Part shown: positions 24,501 through 37,091 of the stretch, piece by piece
Position numbering within the stretch: the first letter of the stretch is position 1
Layout: each line of letters starts with the position of its first letter
NCBI GenBank assembly: GCA_031213475.1
Contig: JARUPZ010000019.1
Coordinates: forward strand, 7,056,870-7,120,869
Direction: 5' to 3'
Source of the DNA: Nereocystis luetkeana
Taxonomy: Eukaryota; Sar; Phaeophyceae; Laminariales; Laminariaceae
DNA: 64,000 nt
Made by a program: the position numbers and the translations under genes
Notes under the pieces: model-generated
What the model was told of the DNA's origin: nothing
Database searches by the model: none
What the model saw: the letters and a program-made list of their open reading frames with translations, nothing else

Positions 24501-27500
24501 CGGCCACAGCGCGGCTAATCTCTTCTCTGTGCAGTGACGGTATTCCCTCCGCGGAAGGTTCGAGGAATACGGATCGAGCGGGGTGTTTCTTCCGTGAGGC
24601 TATACTAGCGGCAAGGACGACAGGTATGCCTCGTGTTCATTGCATGACTGGTACCAGTACATGGCAAGAATAAGGTTGCTGAGACTTCGGTGTTATGCCA
24701 TTGCGCTGTGGAATGCAAAGAGGTGTCTTCGCCAGAATTTGTGCTTCCTCGCTGGCAGCGCGAGTCCACGTACCATTTCTTATCCTATAGCTACGCCATG
24801 TGTCAATGAAAGCGCATGCAGTCACACGGTATGTACTACGGGGTATACTTCGTATAGCTTTAACCCTTTTAGAACCGCAGTCCCATATGTGGGGACAAAC
24901 CACTCAAATGTCAAGTAGTTTGTCCCCAAAACGGGACTGCGGTCCTAAAAGGGTTAACGGGAACGTTTGTCACTAAGCGAACCAGTTCCTCCCAAACTGT
25001 CTGTGCTCAGATTTCTTGTTCGAGGCGATCAAGTCCGAGCGAGAAGGCACCTCGAGGTACTATCTTGACGCGGCAGAGGCCTTGGCCCTGTCCCCGGTGG
25101 AGTTCTTCCACACCGACAATTTCTCCATGAAATTTTCCGCACCGATCCTACTGGGTGCCTCCAGGCGGCAAGGGGTGGTCGGGGGCGACTTCACCGTGCA
25201 TGCGGGAGCCCCCCTTGATCAAGCAGATCGCATCAACGAGGAAGAGGACGAGGTAGGCAGTACATATTTACTTGGAAAAGTGGGGCCATTTGGGAGTACG
25301 CTAGAAAGAGTGCGCCGTGTCTGCATGTGCCTCGCGACTTTGGACGGTTGAGGTATTACTACAGCAGTAGCAATATAATGTGCCGTTATCTGCGCTATGC
25401 GGCGTTAAGGGGCAATTACGACGCACTTGCTGTTTTACCTTGTTCGCCTGAGTGCCGCATTGCGGACTCTCTCCGTGCACCAGCTCCGGCGCAGGGCCAG
25501 TTATCTCAATCTTGTGTTGGGTTCGGCAACCCCCCGACTCGTCGATTTCAGGCGCATTGTGTCTTCATCGCACACTTAATGGCACTTGTCATTCGTCGTT
25601 TTTCCGTCGCTTATTGCATGCATTTCGCACTCTTGAGACTGGAAGTCGAAACTACCCAGCCACCCGTTGTATCTGGTAGGGGCTACGCGAAGACCTCCAG
25701 TGGTCGCTGGGGAGTGCATGTAACTTAGCGGTGGTCGTGTACAAAGGATGTCTCGGAAAGTGTCACTTCATTTTGCGATATCTCGAAGTCTTACAGCTGA
25801 CTTTCTCATTTATATGCGCGCGTGACTTGTAGGCGAGCGCATTTGCGTCGTCCTCCCGTCTTCTCTTGCAAGCCCTCGTCGCTGTACCTGCCTCTTCCTC
25901 TGCAGGTATCGTGGAAGAGCTCCTCGCAACGGCAGCAGCTTCAACCCAATCAGAAACCAGCAAGATTCGGGCAATCGGAGTGGCCGCTGATGTTTTATGT
26001 CTGATATCATCTGGAGACGTGTCTCTTTCAAAGGTAGGTGTTGTTGCCAGAGCTGTGACTGCAAGAGTGCGAGTACATACTGCTGCCGGGTAGGTACCCA
26101 CGGGTTTCACAATATCTTCGGTGTATTGCTTTGCCATCTCCTTGCCGTTGTCAAATTTGCCTGCGACGTCACGACTATATACACAGACAATCTAGTTGTT
26201 GTATACAGGAATCCAAGCTGACCGGTAACGCCACGACGGTACCCCACGATCCGCACCAGGATCGAGGGAAATTCATCGGCGCTGTTGAGGTCCTGCTGGG
26301 CTACTTAGAAACAGCCCTCATGCACGCCGCCAGCTCGAGGTACAAGCAGCCCATAATGTCAACCACAACTTGTGCGGGACGGATACCCCCTTTGGCCGGA
26401 TCAGCTGATATTCCGAATGCTTTGATGGATCAAGACCAGCATGGGGACGGCGGTCTTCTTGTCGAGGCTGCCCGTGTCATGGAGAGCTTGCTACACATGG
26501 TAGAGCAGTGGGTGGCATCCCAAGGGTGCCTCGAGTCCTTGCCCTCGTCCCAGCCGACAAGACATAGCGCCAACATCGGCAGCGACGGAAAGTACACTCG
26601 CGAAGAGGGTGAAGCCCTGTCGAACCTCGTATTTGGGGCGTATGAACGCAGTCTGGCCCATCAGTATGGAGTGACTTCCCGGTCTGGAAACGTTGCCCAC
26701 GAAGTCGCTTTCTTGTCGTGCATGGGCGTAGCAATCGACGTAGCTTCCGCCGCCTTGCGGAAACGAAGGCAGCAAACAACTAGCAGCAGGGGTGGGGTGG
26801 CCGCTTTGCAGCATGTATCCGTGCGACCTTGCTTCTTCGGGGCTCAGGAGCTGATAAGCCTCGTTCAGGAGGATGATGGTCTCACTCAGACTTCCGACGG
26901 GGGCGGTGGTCGGCGTGCCGGTGAGGTTGGTGATTGTCAACGTCTGCAAGAGGGACGGGTTCCGCCGACTGAGCTCCGTGATACCGTTAACCCCGCTGCT
27001 TCTTCGTACAGTTCATGCTTGGAGACAATCTTGAGGACGGCTGTCGAGGCGGATACAGTGTCGTGGATTTTGAGACTCTACACGAGGTGCGGGGTCGCCA
27101 TATCTGCCAGTGCTGAGCCGCATCGTCGTTGCGTCGGGGGCAATAGCTTCGAAGGTGTTGGGACAGAGGCGGCTTCCTCACAGTCGCCGAAGGAAAGGAA
27201 CGACGACCTTGCATGCTTCACCGCAACCCGTGAGCTGCTGGCAGACATTCTGCACAGTATCCTATATGCACAAGGATGGATAAACGGGTTGTGTGTTGGC
27301 GGAGTCGACGGTCCCTCGCAGATGGGTCAGGTCGGTGTTGGTAGCGGTGGGGACGGGACGAGCGGCACGTTGGAGTCTCCTTTCGGGGAAACTGTGCGCT
27401 TGGTCTTGCGGACGTGGAACGCGACGGAGGAGAGCGACCGTGAAACAGTGGCTATAGATCAACACGCAATGTCTCTGTTGGGCACAAGCGCAGATAATGG

Positions 27501-30500
27501 CAACTTGCTCAAACTTGCGGTGAGCGTCGAATGGCATCGACTAGAGCCTCAACATGCAGCGTATTTCCATGAGTTTCTGTAGTTGTGTGTTCGAACAGCA
27601 ACAGGCCGTAGACAACCGAAACTTGTAACTTTCTGGGGCTGTGTTTTTACAGCTTGGCAGGGCACGCATTGGCGCGTCCGACGGTTGGGCATACAGCTGC
27701 GTTGGGGGCGCCGTTCTCGACTTAGTCTTCTTGTTCGATATAAGAAAGTAGTCATTGGGCTGCTTACAGTGCTGCGGTCGAGTTGACCAAGTGGCACAAC
27801 AACTACTGTAGTTATTTAAGAGCACAACTCTAATGAACTAACAAGTTATGCTATCCTTCAAGTGCTTGTTGGGCGAATGTGGGTACCTCAGGCTATCGCG
27901 AAGAAGAAGGACGGTGGTGATACGTAGGAGTTGCGGGTTTCAAACGACGAGGCGTGATTGTACGCTGTGCTATATGTGCTATTATGACGCATGCTAACAG
28001 TTTCGCAGATTCTAGTGGAAAGGTTGTGCTCGAACCCCTGACACGCGCTGCCACACCCTCTCACAAACTGCCAGGTCATACTCGTGAGCCTAAGCCCTTC
28101 GTTCCTGGGCGTGCTCCATCCACACCAGGGGTGCCGTGTCGACTCCGCCGTGACGCTCTTCCGGTACGTGAAGACCCTCCCGGAGGCCGTATTCTGCCTC
28201 AATCTTTTCTCCCACGTCGTCTTGAAGAGTGATGATAGTGGGGCAAGCCCTGGAGCACGCCCTTGCCGCCTCCATCGCAACCTGTCGGACGCAATTCAAA
28301 ACGTGCTTGCTCGATTTCCGGTGGTGGACATCGCCTTCTCTACGATACCGCTGTCCTCAAACGCGTTGGCCTTTGCTGTGCGAGCCGGCTGTGTTTCATT
28401 TCTGGAGGACTGGTTAATCGCCGCGCCCCTTGGACGAATTATTGGGGTGCTAAAGCAGCTAGGTATCCTTCGCGGACAGTGTGTCGGCTATGGCAGCTCC
28501 GACCCGGCTCATCAAAGTGAAGGAGAGGAAGGATTTGGTAGACGGGATGCATTACCTACCGTCGTGACGATGGACGGTCGCGACCAAGTGGCATTGGCGG
28601 GGATACTCGAAGCTGCCGTGGACCGCTGGGAGTCGGGGGTTACCAAAGGTTTCCAGCTTTGCCGGACTGAAATCGTTATACAGCGGCTATCTCGTATCAT
28701 CCTGATGTCGCCGGACGATTTTTTCCGTCTGGCATTCGACTCGGGTTCCGAACGTGATCGAAGACATGGGAGGCGAGAAACGCGGGGCGAGCCGGACGGC
28801 AAACACTTAGAGGCATCTACTATGGTGGGCAAGCTTTCCTCTATCCTTCCTGCAACGCTCGAGCGTTTGTCGGTTGCGTTATCGCCGACGGTATTGCTAC
28901 GGAAGAGCAACAGCGGCATCGACGACTGGAACTCCAAGCTAGTTTGCACGTCTCAAGTATCCCAGCTGGCGATTGTTTTCTTGCGGGCACAGTGCGCACG
29001 CCGTTCGCATGCGCCTAGCAGCATATTTTCGGGCATCAGCACTGCAAGTTGGGCATCACTGCACCGCGCGTCACCTGAACCTGCGATAGCCCGTGCGTGC
29101 GGAGGGATTCTTGAAGGGATGCTTAACCCACGACGAGGCCAAGGGCGCGACGGCATGGATAGCTTGAGCAAAGACACGGGCGCCAACGCAGCTTTACGTT
29201 CAGTCTTCCACCTGGTCAGTACGCTTTTGGTGCTTACTGACCGGGATTCAGACCTGCGGCATGCCAATGAGGCACTCGAGCCCGCCCTTCAAGAGGTGTA
29301 CGCGACTTTATTGGAAGCAGTAACCCCCACCCCCGTGGCGATCGAACGGCTTACGTGCTGGTTAGACCACGCCCCTCAGACTCTCGCGGCCTTTTTGCAG
29401 GTCTGCGTTATCTGGAACACCAAAGAGGCCTCAAGCAATGCCACCATCGCCGATGGTGCCCCTTCCCGCAAGCGCCTCGTCCCCTCCTTTCAAGTGCTCG
29501 ATACCGTTTTATCGTCAGGAAGCAATAGATCGTACCACGCCGGACATGGAACATCTTGTAACACCGGATCGTTAGGGAATGGTGCACCTCCCACACCGGC
29601 TGCATACAGATTTCTCCTGAAGGTGCTCGCTTCGCGCTGTATTGAAAGCATTGCCCCAACAAGACCCTTCTGTCGCCAGGAGGTACTCACGCTACAGCTT
29701 GAACTCCAAGGCATCGCCTGCGACAGCAGCGCGACTCTAGCCTCCGCGGCTCACGGGGCCATCCAAGCCCTCTGGGAGGCGTATGCTGGGATATTGGAAC
29801 CTTGCGATCTGGTGGAACAATCCTGGAACTCTTTCATGGTTGAACATTGCCTGGAAAACGCTCTGCGACTACTGGTTCGTCATGAAGACGGCGACGACAA
29901 CATGTCGCGGCCAGAGGTTGGAAAACCGGGGAGAATTGCCGATATACGGTTTGAAGAGGGCCCTGGAGGTTTTCGTGTAGATGCACCCGACCTCATATCC
30001 TCAATTGGAAGGCTCCTTCGATGTATCGTGGGAAACCAACTTACCCAGCTCAAGAGGTCCGAGGCCTCGGACGGTGGTGCCATCAGTATTATTTCAACAA
30101 CGGCGTTCTCGCATGTACAAGAGTGCGTGGCCTTCCTATCGACGGGGTTGCGCACGTCTTTGGATAACGCATCAGCTGGTGTTGGAATAGGAGTGAATGA
30201 CACCGATCGGGATGCCCTGACCACCAGCAACGAGCTGTGCCGAGGGGCGGGGGGCGGGGCAATGGAAAGCGACGTGGTGTTTCATACACTTGACGCGCTG
30301 GAGCAATTGGTGAAGACACTCTTGTGCATAGAGCCACTTTCGAAATATGCGAGTGCTGCAGAAGGGGGGGCGCAACAGGAGTTGGTGGGTACGCTCTCAC
30401 GGCTTCATGCCAGTCTCCTTGAATCTCTCAGGAGGGGAAGCGTGCTCGTAGATAACGTAAGAAGTAGGGGGCTGCAGCACGTCCCAATGCCACCCTCGGG

Positions 30501-30693
30501 TGAGTTATCCTTCGAGTTTGAGAATGGGCGATCCTTCAACTGTGAAGAGACGTTGTTCATCAGGTATTGCGGACGGCGGACAACTTCTTGTCCGTTGGGA
30601 TCTCTAGCGTGGGCGAATTTAGCCGGGGATGTAAAAAGGCTGGTCGAACGACTGTCAGGGGGTTTGAGGGAAGCCGGAGCAGGTGGAGGGTAG
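18542..30693 (+). CDS. very large alpha-helical repeat protein, tentatively MEI1/PRD1-like (5' end incomplete)
   Basis: Eight exons are read on the plus strand: 18542-18719, 20313-20687, 23467-23659, 24351-24623, 25011-25252, about 25906-26033, 26209-27519 and 28075-30693 (stop TAG). They give about 1,770 residues without the N-terminus. All joins agree in phase except exon 5 to exon 6, where a small exon or other borders may be missing. The protein is rich in amphipathic helix patterns such as SIEACLPMLLHGIDSVETG, DNVKSDVLYVAMELVDCC and SVAYLASATAYCC, typical of HEAT/ARM-like solenoids. No catalytic motif, signal peptide or membrane span is seen. The VKSDVLYVAMEL segment recalls a helix of the MEI1/PRD1 meiotic double-strand-break proteins. 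That is an impression from memory, not a search. THADA/Trm732 was considered but its RR.AGLP-type signature is absent. The last two exons (437 and 872 codons) are far longer than the others. Introns 1-4 hold the densest repeats of the window. Confidence 0.7.
19080..19440. repeat. CCACGGCAAG-type array, left arm
   Basis: About thirty degenerate units of CCACGGCAAGC / CCACGGCAAT. It lies in the first intron of the MEI1-like gene and is opposed by the complementary array at 19672-20170. Confidence 0.85.
19672..20170. repeat. GCTTGCCGTGG-type array, right arm (inverse of the left arm)
   Basis: Units of GGGCTTGCCGTGGATATT and variants, the reverse complement of the array at 19080-19440. A spacer of about 230 bp separates the two, itself with a GAGCTGTGTGGGCTC-like dyad. 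Confidence 0.85.
20850..22780. repeat. 1.9-kb field of CCATGG-rich degenerate repeats
   Basis: CCATGGCAGTGCCATGG-like units recur every 15-40 bp in mixed orientation, with AAAGCCCATGG and TCATGGCAGTG variants. The field lies in the second intron of the MEI1-like gene. Any reading frame through it is low complexity and not coding. Confidence 0.8.
23190..23298. mobile_element. TA-flanked MITE, degenerate copy 3 (MEI1-like gene intron)
   Basis: GGGGGGACGTAGTAATCGGG and ACCAAATATT match the left half of the family, and TGGGTCCTGAGTAC...CCCACGTAATA the right half, with many changes. A TACCTGGTA motif lies inside. This looks like the oldest copy in the window. Confidence 0.6.
24103..24300. repeat. 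99-bp tandem duplication
   Basis: Two copies starting GACAAGCGCG at 24103 and 24202, about 80 percent alike by eye. They share ATGGGC-CAGCTTA, GGCGCTATTT or GGTGCTATTT, and GCAGCAAAGT. They lie in the MEI1-like gene intron before the exon at 24351. Confidence 0.85.
24860..24957. mobile_element. TTAA-flanked foldback MITE, piggyBac-like, copy 1
   Basis: Reads TTAA-CCCTTTTAGAACCGCAG at the left and its near-complement CTGCGGTCCTAAAAGGG-TTAA at the right, about 98 bp in all, with a TTTGTCCCCAAAAC inner arm. TTAA target duplication with ends starting CCC is the hallmark of piggyBac-type transposons. It lies in an intron of the MEI1-like gene. Confidence 0.75.
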
Positions 30694-32702
30694 GATGGGC
30701 GTGCTGGTGACGTGCAAGAGGCGTCCCATGTGACACCCCTTCGTGTCTACGTTTCGTGTGACGAGTGATTTCTTGCCAGCTAATCAACTGGTTGATTCGT
30801 GCCCGGTGTGCTGTATGTATAGCAGTATCGAGCAAGAGAGTGGGTGCCTAGCGTGCTTGGTGATTTCTTGAGCATGAAGTGACCCAACATGCACACGGGA
30901 CGGATGATGCTTGTCTATGGCGACGCCTTCTACGGTAGAGGTAGGCATTTTATGGGCTTTTTCGCTTATCACTGAGACTGACGGGGTTCCTCAACCGAGG
31001 AACTGCCAAGTAAGTCATGCGCCTCATCGTTTGTTTTTTCTATATTTTTCGATGTAGACCTCGTGGGCAACGGGATTGCTCACAATTTTCTTTGAAGCCG
31101 TGTGAGAGGAGCCTCGGAAAATAGTGGGTGCACCCCTGTCGTAGCATGCTTCTGGTATCCGCCCCCTTTCAGGCTGTGTTAGTTTACTCCGCTTACTCCT
31201 TGGGGTAAGCGTTGGGGCTGTCAAGACGAAGAAACCTGAACGCTGCGTGTGTGTGAACCTCTTATATATGTATGTTACCTTCCGTCGCTTCCTCCAGCGC
31301 TACCACAGTATATATCTTTTTTGGGTTGAGATCGGAAATCCACGGTTTGGGATGGACGAAAAACAGCCTAGTAGATAAAAAAGACAGAAATATTCAAGGG
31401 AAACAAGACGAAGCTGTGCACACTTGCGAGGAATCGGTCGCACGCAATATCGAAGGGGGTTGACGATACTGTGAAGAAGCCTAAAAGCTATGCCACGAAA
31501 CAAATGCCCCCAGAAGCAATGGAGCCCGAATAGACTGGCGGGGTTACTAGCGTGATAGAAGGGTGGCAGTACAGCCGGGAAAATTAGGAGAGTGAACAGA
31601 GCTTGCGGCGATGGGAACATCCTCCAGTGGCGATATAGTTAGAGGAATAGTGGAAATGGGGGGTGTTATAGCATGTGTAGGACTGACTTGAGGAGGGGGC
31701 GGGGGTAGCAGAAACGTGTTAGCATGGTATGTTTTTTTACTGTAGTATGAAGACGGAACAGACTCCAGAGGCATGCAGCCGGGCTTCGGGATTCGCATGG
31801 GTGAAGGATAGTGAGGAAGGAGGGAGGAGTGGGAGACCAGAGGCGTGGATTGGCCAAGCGAAAGGTTGGTTACGAAACCGGACAACGAAACAGGACGGTG
31901 GAAGACAGTCGCGTAGAGTAGTTGCGTTCATGGGAGGGAAGGGAGCGGGCAGGATTGTTTACAGGAAAGAGTCAGGCTGCACCTCTTGCACGGCAAGCAA
32001 TCGCCCGACCAAAGTGATTCGCGAAGATCGAGGGGGTTCATTGTATGCTTCTCCGCTCTCTCTATTTGGCGCTCCTCGCCATCGAGTGGGGTCTTCACCT
32101 GTCTGACGATAGACAACGCAGCTGACGCGTGCTTATGATGGGGGTAGGGCGCTTTTGGGCCCAAAACATTTCTGCTTGGAGAGGCAGGCTCCTTAACCCC
32201 TTATCGTTGGAATACCATTAGTGTTGTACTATGTTATTAGCGATGTACAGGTACGTCGTACCTACTGTAGGTTTTGGAAATTTCATCGGGTTTCCCATTT
32301 ATATAGCATTTCTCCCAATCAATTTTCGGGCGACTTACTGCAGGTAGAGAGCTCCTCAAGTGAGGAAGCCTCAGAAAATATAGGTACTACCCCCATGGTA
32401 GCTGGTTATATATAGTTGGTTGAGGCGAACTTCGTCGGGCTGGGATATTAAATGCATACCAGGTGCTTCGTATATGGCCACGGTGCACGGTGCGACCCCC
32501 GTCAGGTGACGCAACCAGACCGGGCTGATGACGTCGTTATGGATACTGCACACAAGGAAGATATGTATGTGCCCGAAGTATCACGCTACGTACGCAACGA
32601 AAATGAGTGCTGCTTGTTGTCCCTGAGGACTGGCAGGAGATTCTTCAAGTTGGGCCTCGTCATCTGTTTTACACTGTACTTAGAAGGAGTTGCCTGTTGA
32701 GG

Positions 32703-32726
32703 TACTTCAGTCACGTGACTGAAGTA
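32703..32726. other. 24-bp perfect palindrome centred on CACGTG
   Basis: TACTTCAGTCAC followed directly by its reverse complement GTGACTGAAGTA. The centre is a CACGTG core (bHLH/bZIP-type site). There is no spacer. Intergenic, with no gene start nearby. Confidence 0.8.
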
Positions 32727-33441
32727 ATGTAGTCCTACATATAGTCCCTTATCGCCAACAAATTATGTATGTTGGAGCTCGAAGCACCGAGTCTCCGCGG
32801 CAATCTCGGTGGCGTACCCCTCGCCACGTACTACAATGTCGTGGCATCTAGGAGCACAACATAACCATTGTTTAGCTCACAAGGACCTCCCAGAGGGCAT
32901 AATCCAGGGACGAAAAAGCGTTGCTGGTGAGAATCGAGCTAGCGCCCAACGTTTTGTGGGTCATATGTCTTCACCCACTAGCCTAGACAGTCACAATTGA
33001 CGGAAATAGCTGCGCACGTACGAGTACAGTACTCTAACTCCTTCTAACGAACCTCGTGAGCGACATAGCGATAACGCGCTTTTAGATCGGTACTATTGCG
33101 TGCAGTGTAGCAAACATCGTGCACACATCTCGTGCAGAAAACCTTCAAGTAAGTGGTGCTGATCTGTCTACTGAAAGATCTGCGCCCCCACCCGGAGCAT
33201 CTTTCTTTAACCCTTAAGCTACGACAGGGATCTATCTCCCCACAGCATCGTCCCTGCGTATACAAATACATATCTGGTAGACCCTCCGCCTGGGACTGAC
33301 TGTTTCGGGCAGTAACCACACGTCACCGTCGTAACCTCGGCGGCCCGGCGATGCAACATTGACTCGACATTTGGTATCAAGCCTCAAGGTGTAACGCTAC
33401 CACTGTACGCCTCTGTCGCTGTGCAGCTTCCCGAACAACTG

Positions 33442-33603
33442 CCCCGGGCTCTTCTTGCCGAGGCCCGGGGATTGTCACGGCAGTATTTTGCCAGGTCTGC
33501 GATTTTAAGAGCCCTCGGCGCAAAGAGCTACGTTCAGAGGACATCTCCACAGCTTGAATCGTATCACTCTACCCCGGGTACGTAGCCCAGGGGGCTCTAA
33601 AAA
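33442..33603. repeat. nested GC-rich hairpins
   Basis: CCCCGGGCTC and GAGGCCCGGGG are inverted around an 8-nt loop (33442-33471). TTTTAAGAGCCCTCGG near 33503 is opposed by GGGGGCTCTAAAAA near 33590. It may be a small foldback element. No flanking duplication is evident. Confidence 0.5.
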
Positions 33604-34298
33604 CGTAACCATTGAAAGACCCAGGAATTGCGACGAAAACAATGCCTAGGGGAAATAAAAGCGTTGGGAGGGGGGTAGATTGAAGCTTGGGCTACTTCCA
33701 GGCGATTCTATGACCAAATAACGCTCGACTATTCCCCCCGCTTAAGTGTGTTATAAAGAGTATCTATAACGATCAGTAATAGTTTCGATAGTAGTCGCCG
33801 CGCAGCCAAACGAAAGGCATTGTTGTATATGTTGCCGCGCTCGTGTCGTCTTGCAAACTAACTTCTTGTATCTTAGTTGGGACACTTCTTGACGAAACCC
33901 AGCTGTCCGGCCTGCTTCGTGCGGCCGATGTTGAAAAAATCGCCATGTGCAGTTTTTTTGTCACTGTTCGCCCTGTGAAAATCCCAAAAGGGTCATTGCG
34001 TTACCGGTACTACTTTATGGCGTCGTCTAGAATACTACGATGGCGTGGGGTTCGATTCCCCCCTCCCTTGCTCGGTACGTATTCTTCAGAGCAAAACATA
34101 ACTGACGCCTCAAGATATGCTCTTGCGTCGATCTGCAACTCTCTTCCCACAGCTGTAGAATCTCGCTGCTGCAGGAGGGAAGGGGGGTGTTTGAAAAGAC
34201 TGACGTGGGCTGAGTGAATTTTACCTTTATCCCGGGTAGCTCGAAGACATGAACACAACAAGCAACTGCACTCATTTGGCTGTGTTGCTACGAAGTAC

Positions 34299-34407
34299 TA
34301 TTACGGGGGACCATAGTTAATAGGACCAAATATGGTTAGTAAAAACGGTTAAATATATAGGTTTTTATATATACCACAGGTCCTATTAACTATGGTCCCC
34401 CGTAATA
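34299..34407. mobile_element. TA-flanked MITE, copy 4 (intergenic)
   Basis: 109 bp, ends TTACGGGGGACCATAGTTAA and complement, TA flanks, core with TTAGTAAAAACGG and AGGTTTTTATAT as in copies 1 and 2. It appears well preserved. Confidence 0.85.
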
Positions 34408-36574
34408 CCACATGCACGCATGCGCGAGATGTACTTGCCCGCCTGTCTAAAAACCGGGCCTTGGATAGACGACTACAGCAGGGCTATCCATGCCGCATGA
34501 CACTATTAATATTAACATATTTTGAACACTTTGTGTACCATGCGGACGTAGTGTGGTACAACTACAACAGTAAAATGGTACACTAGGGATTAGGCCGGCC
34601 CCTCCACACCCAATGGTGAGGGGCCATAAATCTGGAACTACGTAGGAGATCAAAGTGCCAATAGCCTACACCGAAGGCTCTGCTGCTTGCGGTGCTCTAC
34701 ATCGCCCTCGCACGAGGTGATGCTATTCTACACTAAATCCTAGGTAAAGCCCTGGAAAAAAACGATCGACATCCTAGCTATACCTAGCTATAATAGATTG
34801 GCATGATAACCGTACAGCAGCTCTTCGCGATCGTGACTTCAGACTTGACCCCGGGATAGGGGTATCCCTCCCTTCACCACGCGCCCCTCTCGAACTGGAC
34901 GACGCCCCACAATCACTGAAGCCCTCTCGAAAAAACACTAAAACAGCACGCCTTGCTATACATTTACCGCCGTGAGCTACTCGCGGTATGTGTGCGTGGC
35001 GACGAAAGTCGATGTATCTATCCTGATTCGCGTATCGAACTCGACGCCGCTTGACAATTATTGTTCGATGATATCCTCCAGTACGGCAACCTGCAATAGT
35101 GGCTACAGCAGTAGCAATCACACCAGCAACTACAATGGCGGCTCCTAGCGTTCGCCCTTCGGTTCCTACCGATGCAGCGGACTGCTGCTACTGATCTACG
35201 TGCTCACGCATGAAATCAAGTTGGCCGCGAGCGATACTCGCCTCTTTATGCGCCGACGGTACCAGCAACGGGAAGCACATGTCCTTGTTGGGGTTGCCGG
35301 GGGTTGGGGTAGGCCCATCGCGATACGCCTCGCACCTCGAGTGACTTGCAGCAGGACAACGGGCATGTTTGCCGCTCCGCTACCAAAAACGAAAACTAAT
35401 TGGAAAAAAAAATCGATTGCACCGCGCGGGAGCCGCTACAGAAATCGGCAGGGAGAAGATGCGCAAGAGGCGCATCATTCAGGAAAACACAACGAACAAG
35501 AACAACGAAAAAACAAAACTTCCTTTCGTCCAGTTGACGAGACGGGTCTCAAGACAACAAAAAACGTGCGACATGATCATCCCCAGAGTGGTAGCGGCGC
35601 ACCAATCCCTGAAGAACGATGTTTCTCAAAACAACGAACGTGGAGAAAATGTCGGGGGGGGGGGGGGGGGGGCAGCGGCAAGGTATCGCGCTGTACACTC
35701 ATCCCTTTGCCCATCCAACCACCACCACGCACCACACGCGGGCCTGGTTGCAGCTGACACAAACACACTGTAATTTCTTACAGATACTTGAAAAAAAACA
35801 GCATACCTGCTACTGAATCAGAGCACATCCGCGCTCCCGCTACTCACCACATGTTGGGGTCTGGAACCTCCTCGCCGTGACAACATACCGTACACGCATG
35901 GGGCACACGAGCGAGGGGCGATGTCTCCTTCGGAAACATCGACCCTGGGCAAATCGTGTTCCACCACCTGCCTATGCTACGTACCGATGCGATGCCGCCC
36001 TATTACAACGATAACTAAACTAGAAATATCCTCGAACAACGCACAACCCAGTGAGCAGGCCCCTCTAAGGGATGATGAAGCAACCCTCTTTGAAGAAGGC
36101 ATGTGTGGCTTCTATTCCACAGAGAGCAGGGGTATTTCAAATCAGCCAGACGCCTTACGCCTAATAATAGATATATGTACTGCTAGCAATCGCGGCTTGG
36201 TTATACTCGGGGTGTACAGTAGTGGTTCGCCGTTAACTGCAGACTACAAACTCAACATGAGAGAAGGCTTGTGTGAAGAATTCACACAGAGTTTAAACCC
36301 TTCAATGTCAAGCCCAAAAATGTACGCCTATCATCGCGTCGTTACTACGGTATCTTCATGCACTGTTCTGCCTTCACAGGCAGATCCTAAGCGCTCAAAA
36401 AGAACACAGAGGCACCGTATATATAGATAGTCGGAGGGGGGCACTCGACTTGTGCCGCCTCCGCCGGATTATGCGTTCATAAACAGAAAACATAAACTCC
36501 GCTGACCAACTATTTGAGACCTTCTCCAGCGAGACGTGGTACCGCCCGTCACCGCCCGGCAAAGCTAACGAAGA

Positions 36575-36735
36575 GTCGTGCGGCGACCAACCGACCGTCA
36601 TGCCCCGGTCGGTCCCTGTCCCCCTGCAAACGACTGTCGTCCCCCAACCGGTCGTTATTCTCCAGTCGGTCTCTATTTATCCTCTGGTCGGTCGCTGTTC
36701 TCTGGTCGGTCGTCGAGATCTGGTCGGTTGCTGTC
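36575..36735. repeat. GGTCGGTCG short-period degenerate repeat
   Basis: About eight degenerate units of 16-21 bp containing GGTCGGT(C/T)G and CTGTTCTC or CGTTATTCTC. Frames give DRP-rich or SGRS-rich peptides without a domain. Confidence 0.65.
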
Positions 36736-37091
36736 ACCCGTTTCTCTTTCCGGAGTGGGGGAGTCCAAGGTCGTCCTGGTCGATGGATCCCGGCCGAACC
36801 CGTCAACAGAAAAAAACAACGCGAAAAAAAATATGTCAGATTGCAGATAGTTGGCGGTTGCTTTGCGGAGAACCGGAGTGACCTTCAGCAGCGGTGCTTC
36901 CCTGCTTCTACATACCGTACAGCGCACAGCACAGTACAAAAAAATACGGTGCGGACCTCTGTGTGTGCGTACAATGGAGGGCATGGCAGGGCGTGTTTCT
37001 TTACCCCTATGAAACATCGTGGGGTAGGGAGGAGCAATTCACCCGCCCGCTAACGCATCGTACAGAGGCATCTTCGCTCTTACAGGAGATA

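Larger units (their letters stand above)
30694..37091. other. 6.4 kb intergenic between two convergent genes
   Basis: The MEI1-like gene (plus) and the kinase (minus) end on either side. Frames up to 185 codons occur (35200-35757 plus, 35921-36430 plus) but none shows a domain, and they are overlapped by frames on the other strand. The stretch holds a TA-flanked MITE (34299-34407), a 24-bp palindrome (32703-32726), GC-rich hairpins (33442-33603) and a GGTCGGTCG-type short repeat (36575-36735). Confidence 0.5.

Noticed and set aside
34048-34068. GGGGTTCGATTCCCCC, like a tRNA T-arm
   Set aside because: No D-arm, anticodon loop or acceptor stem lies at the right distance on that strand.
35200-35773. 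Frames of 185 and 134 codons
   Set aside because: They overlap in different frames, run through a poly(G) tract and show no conserved pattern.
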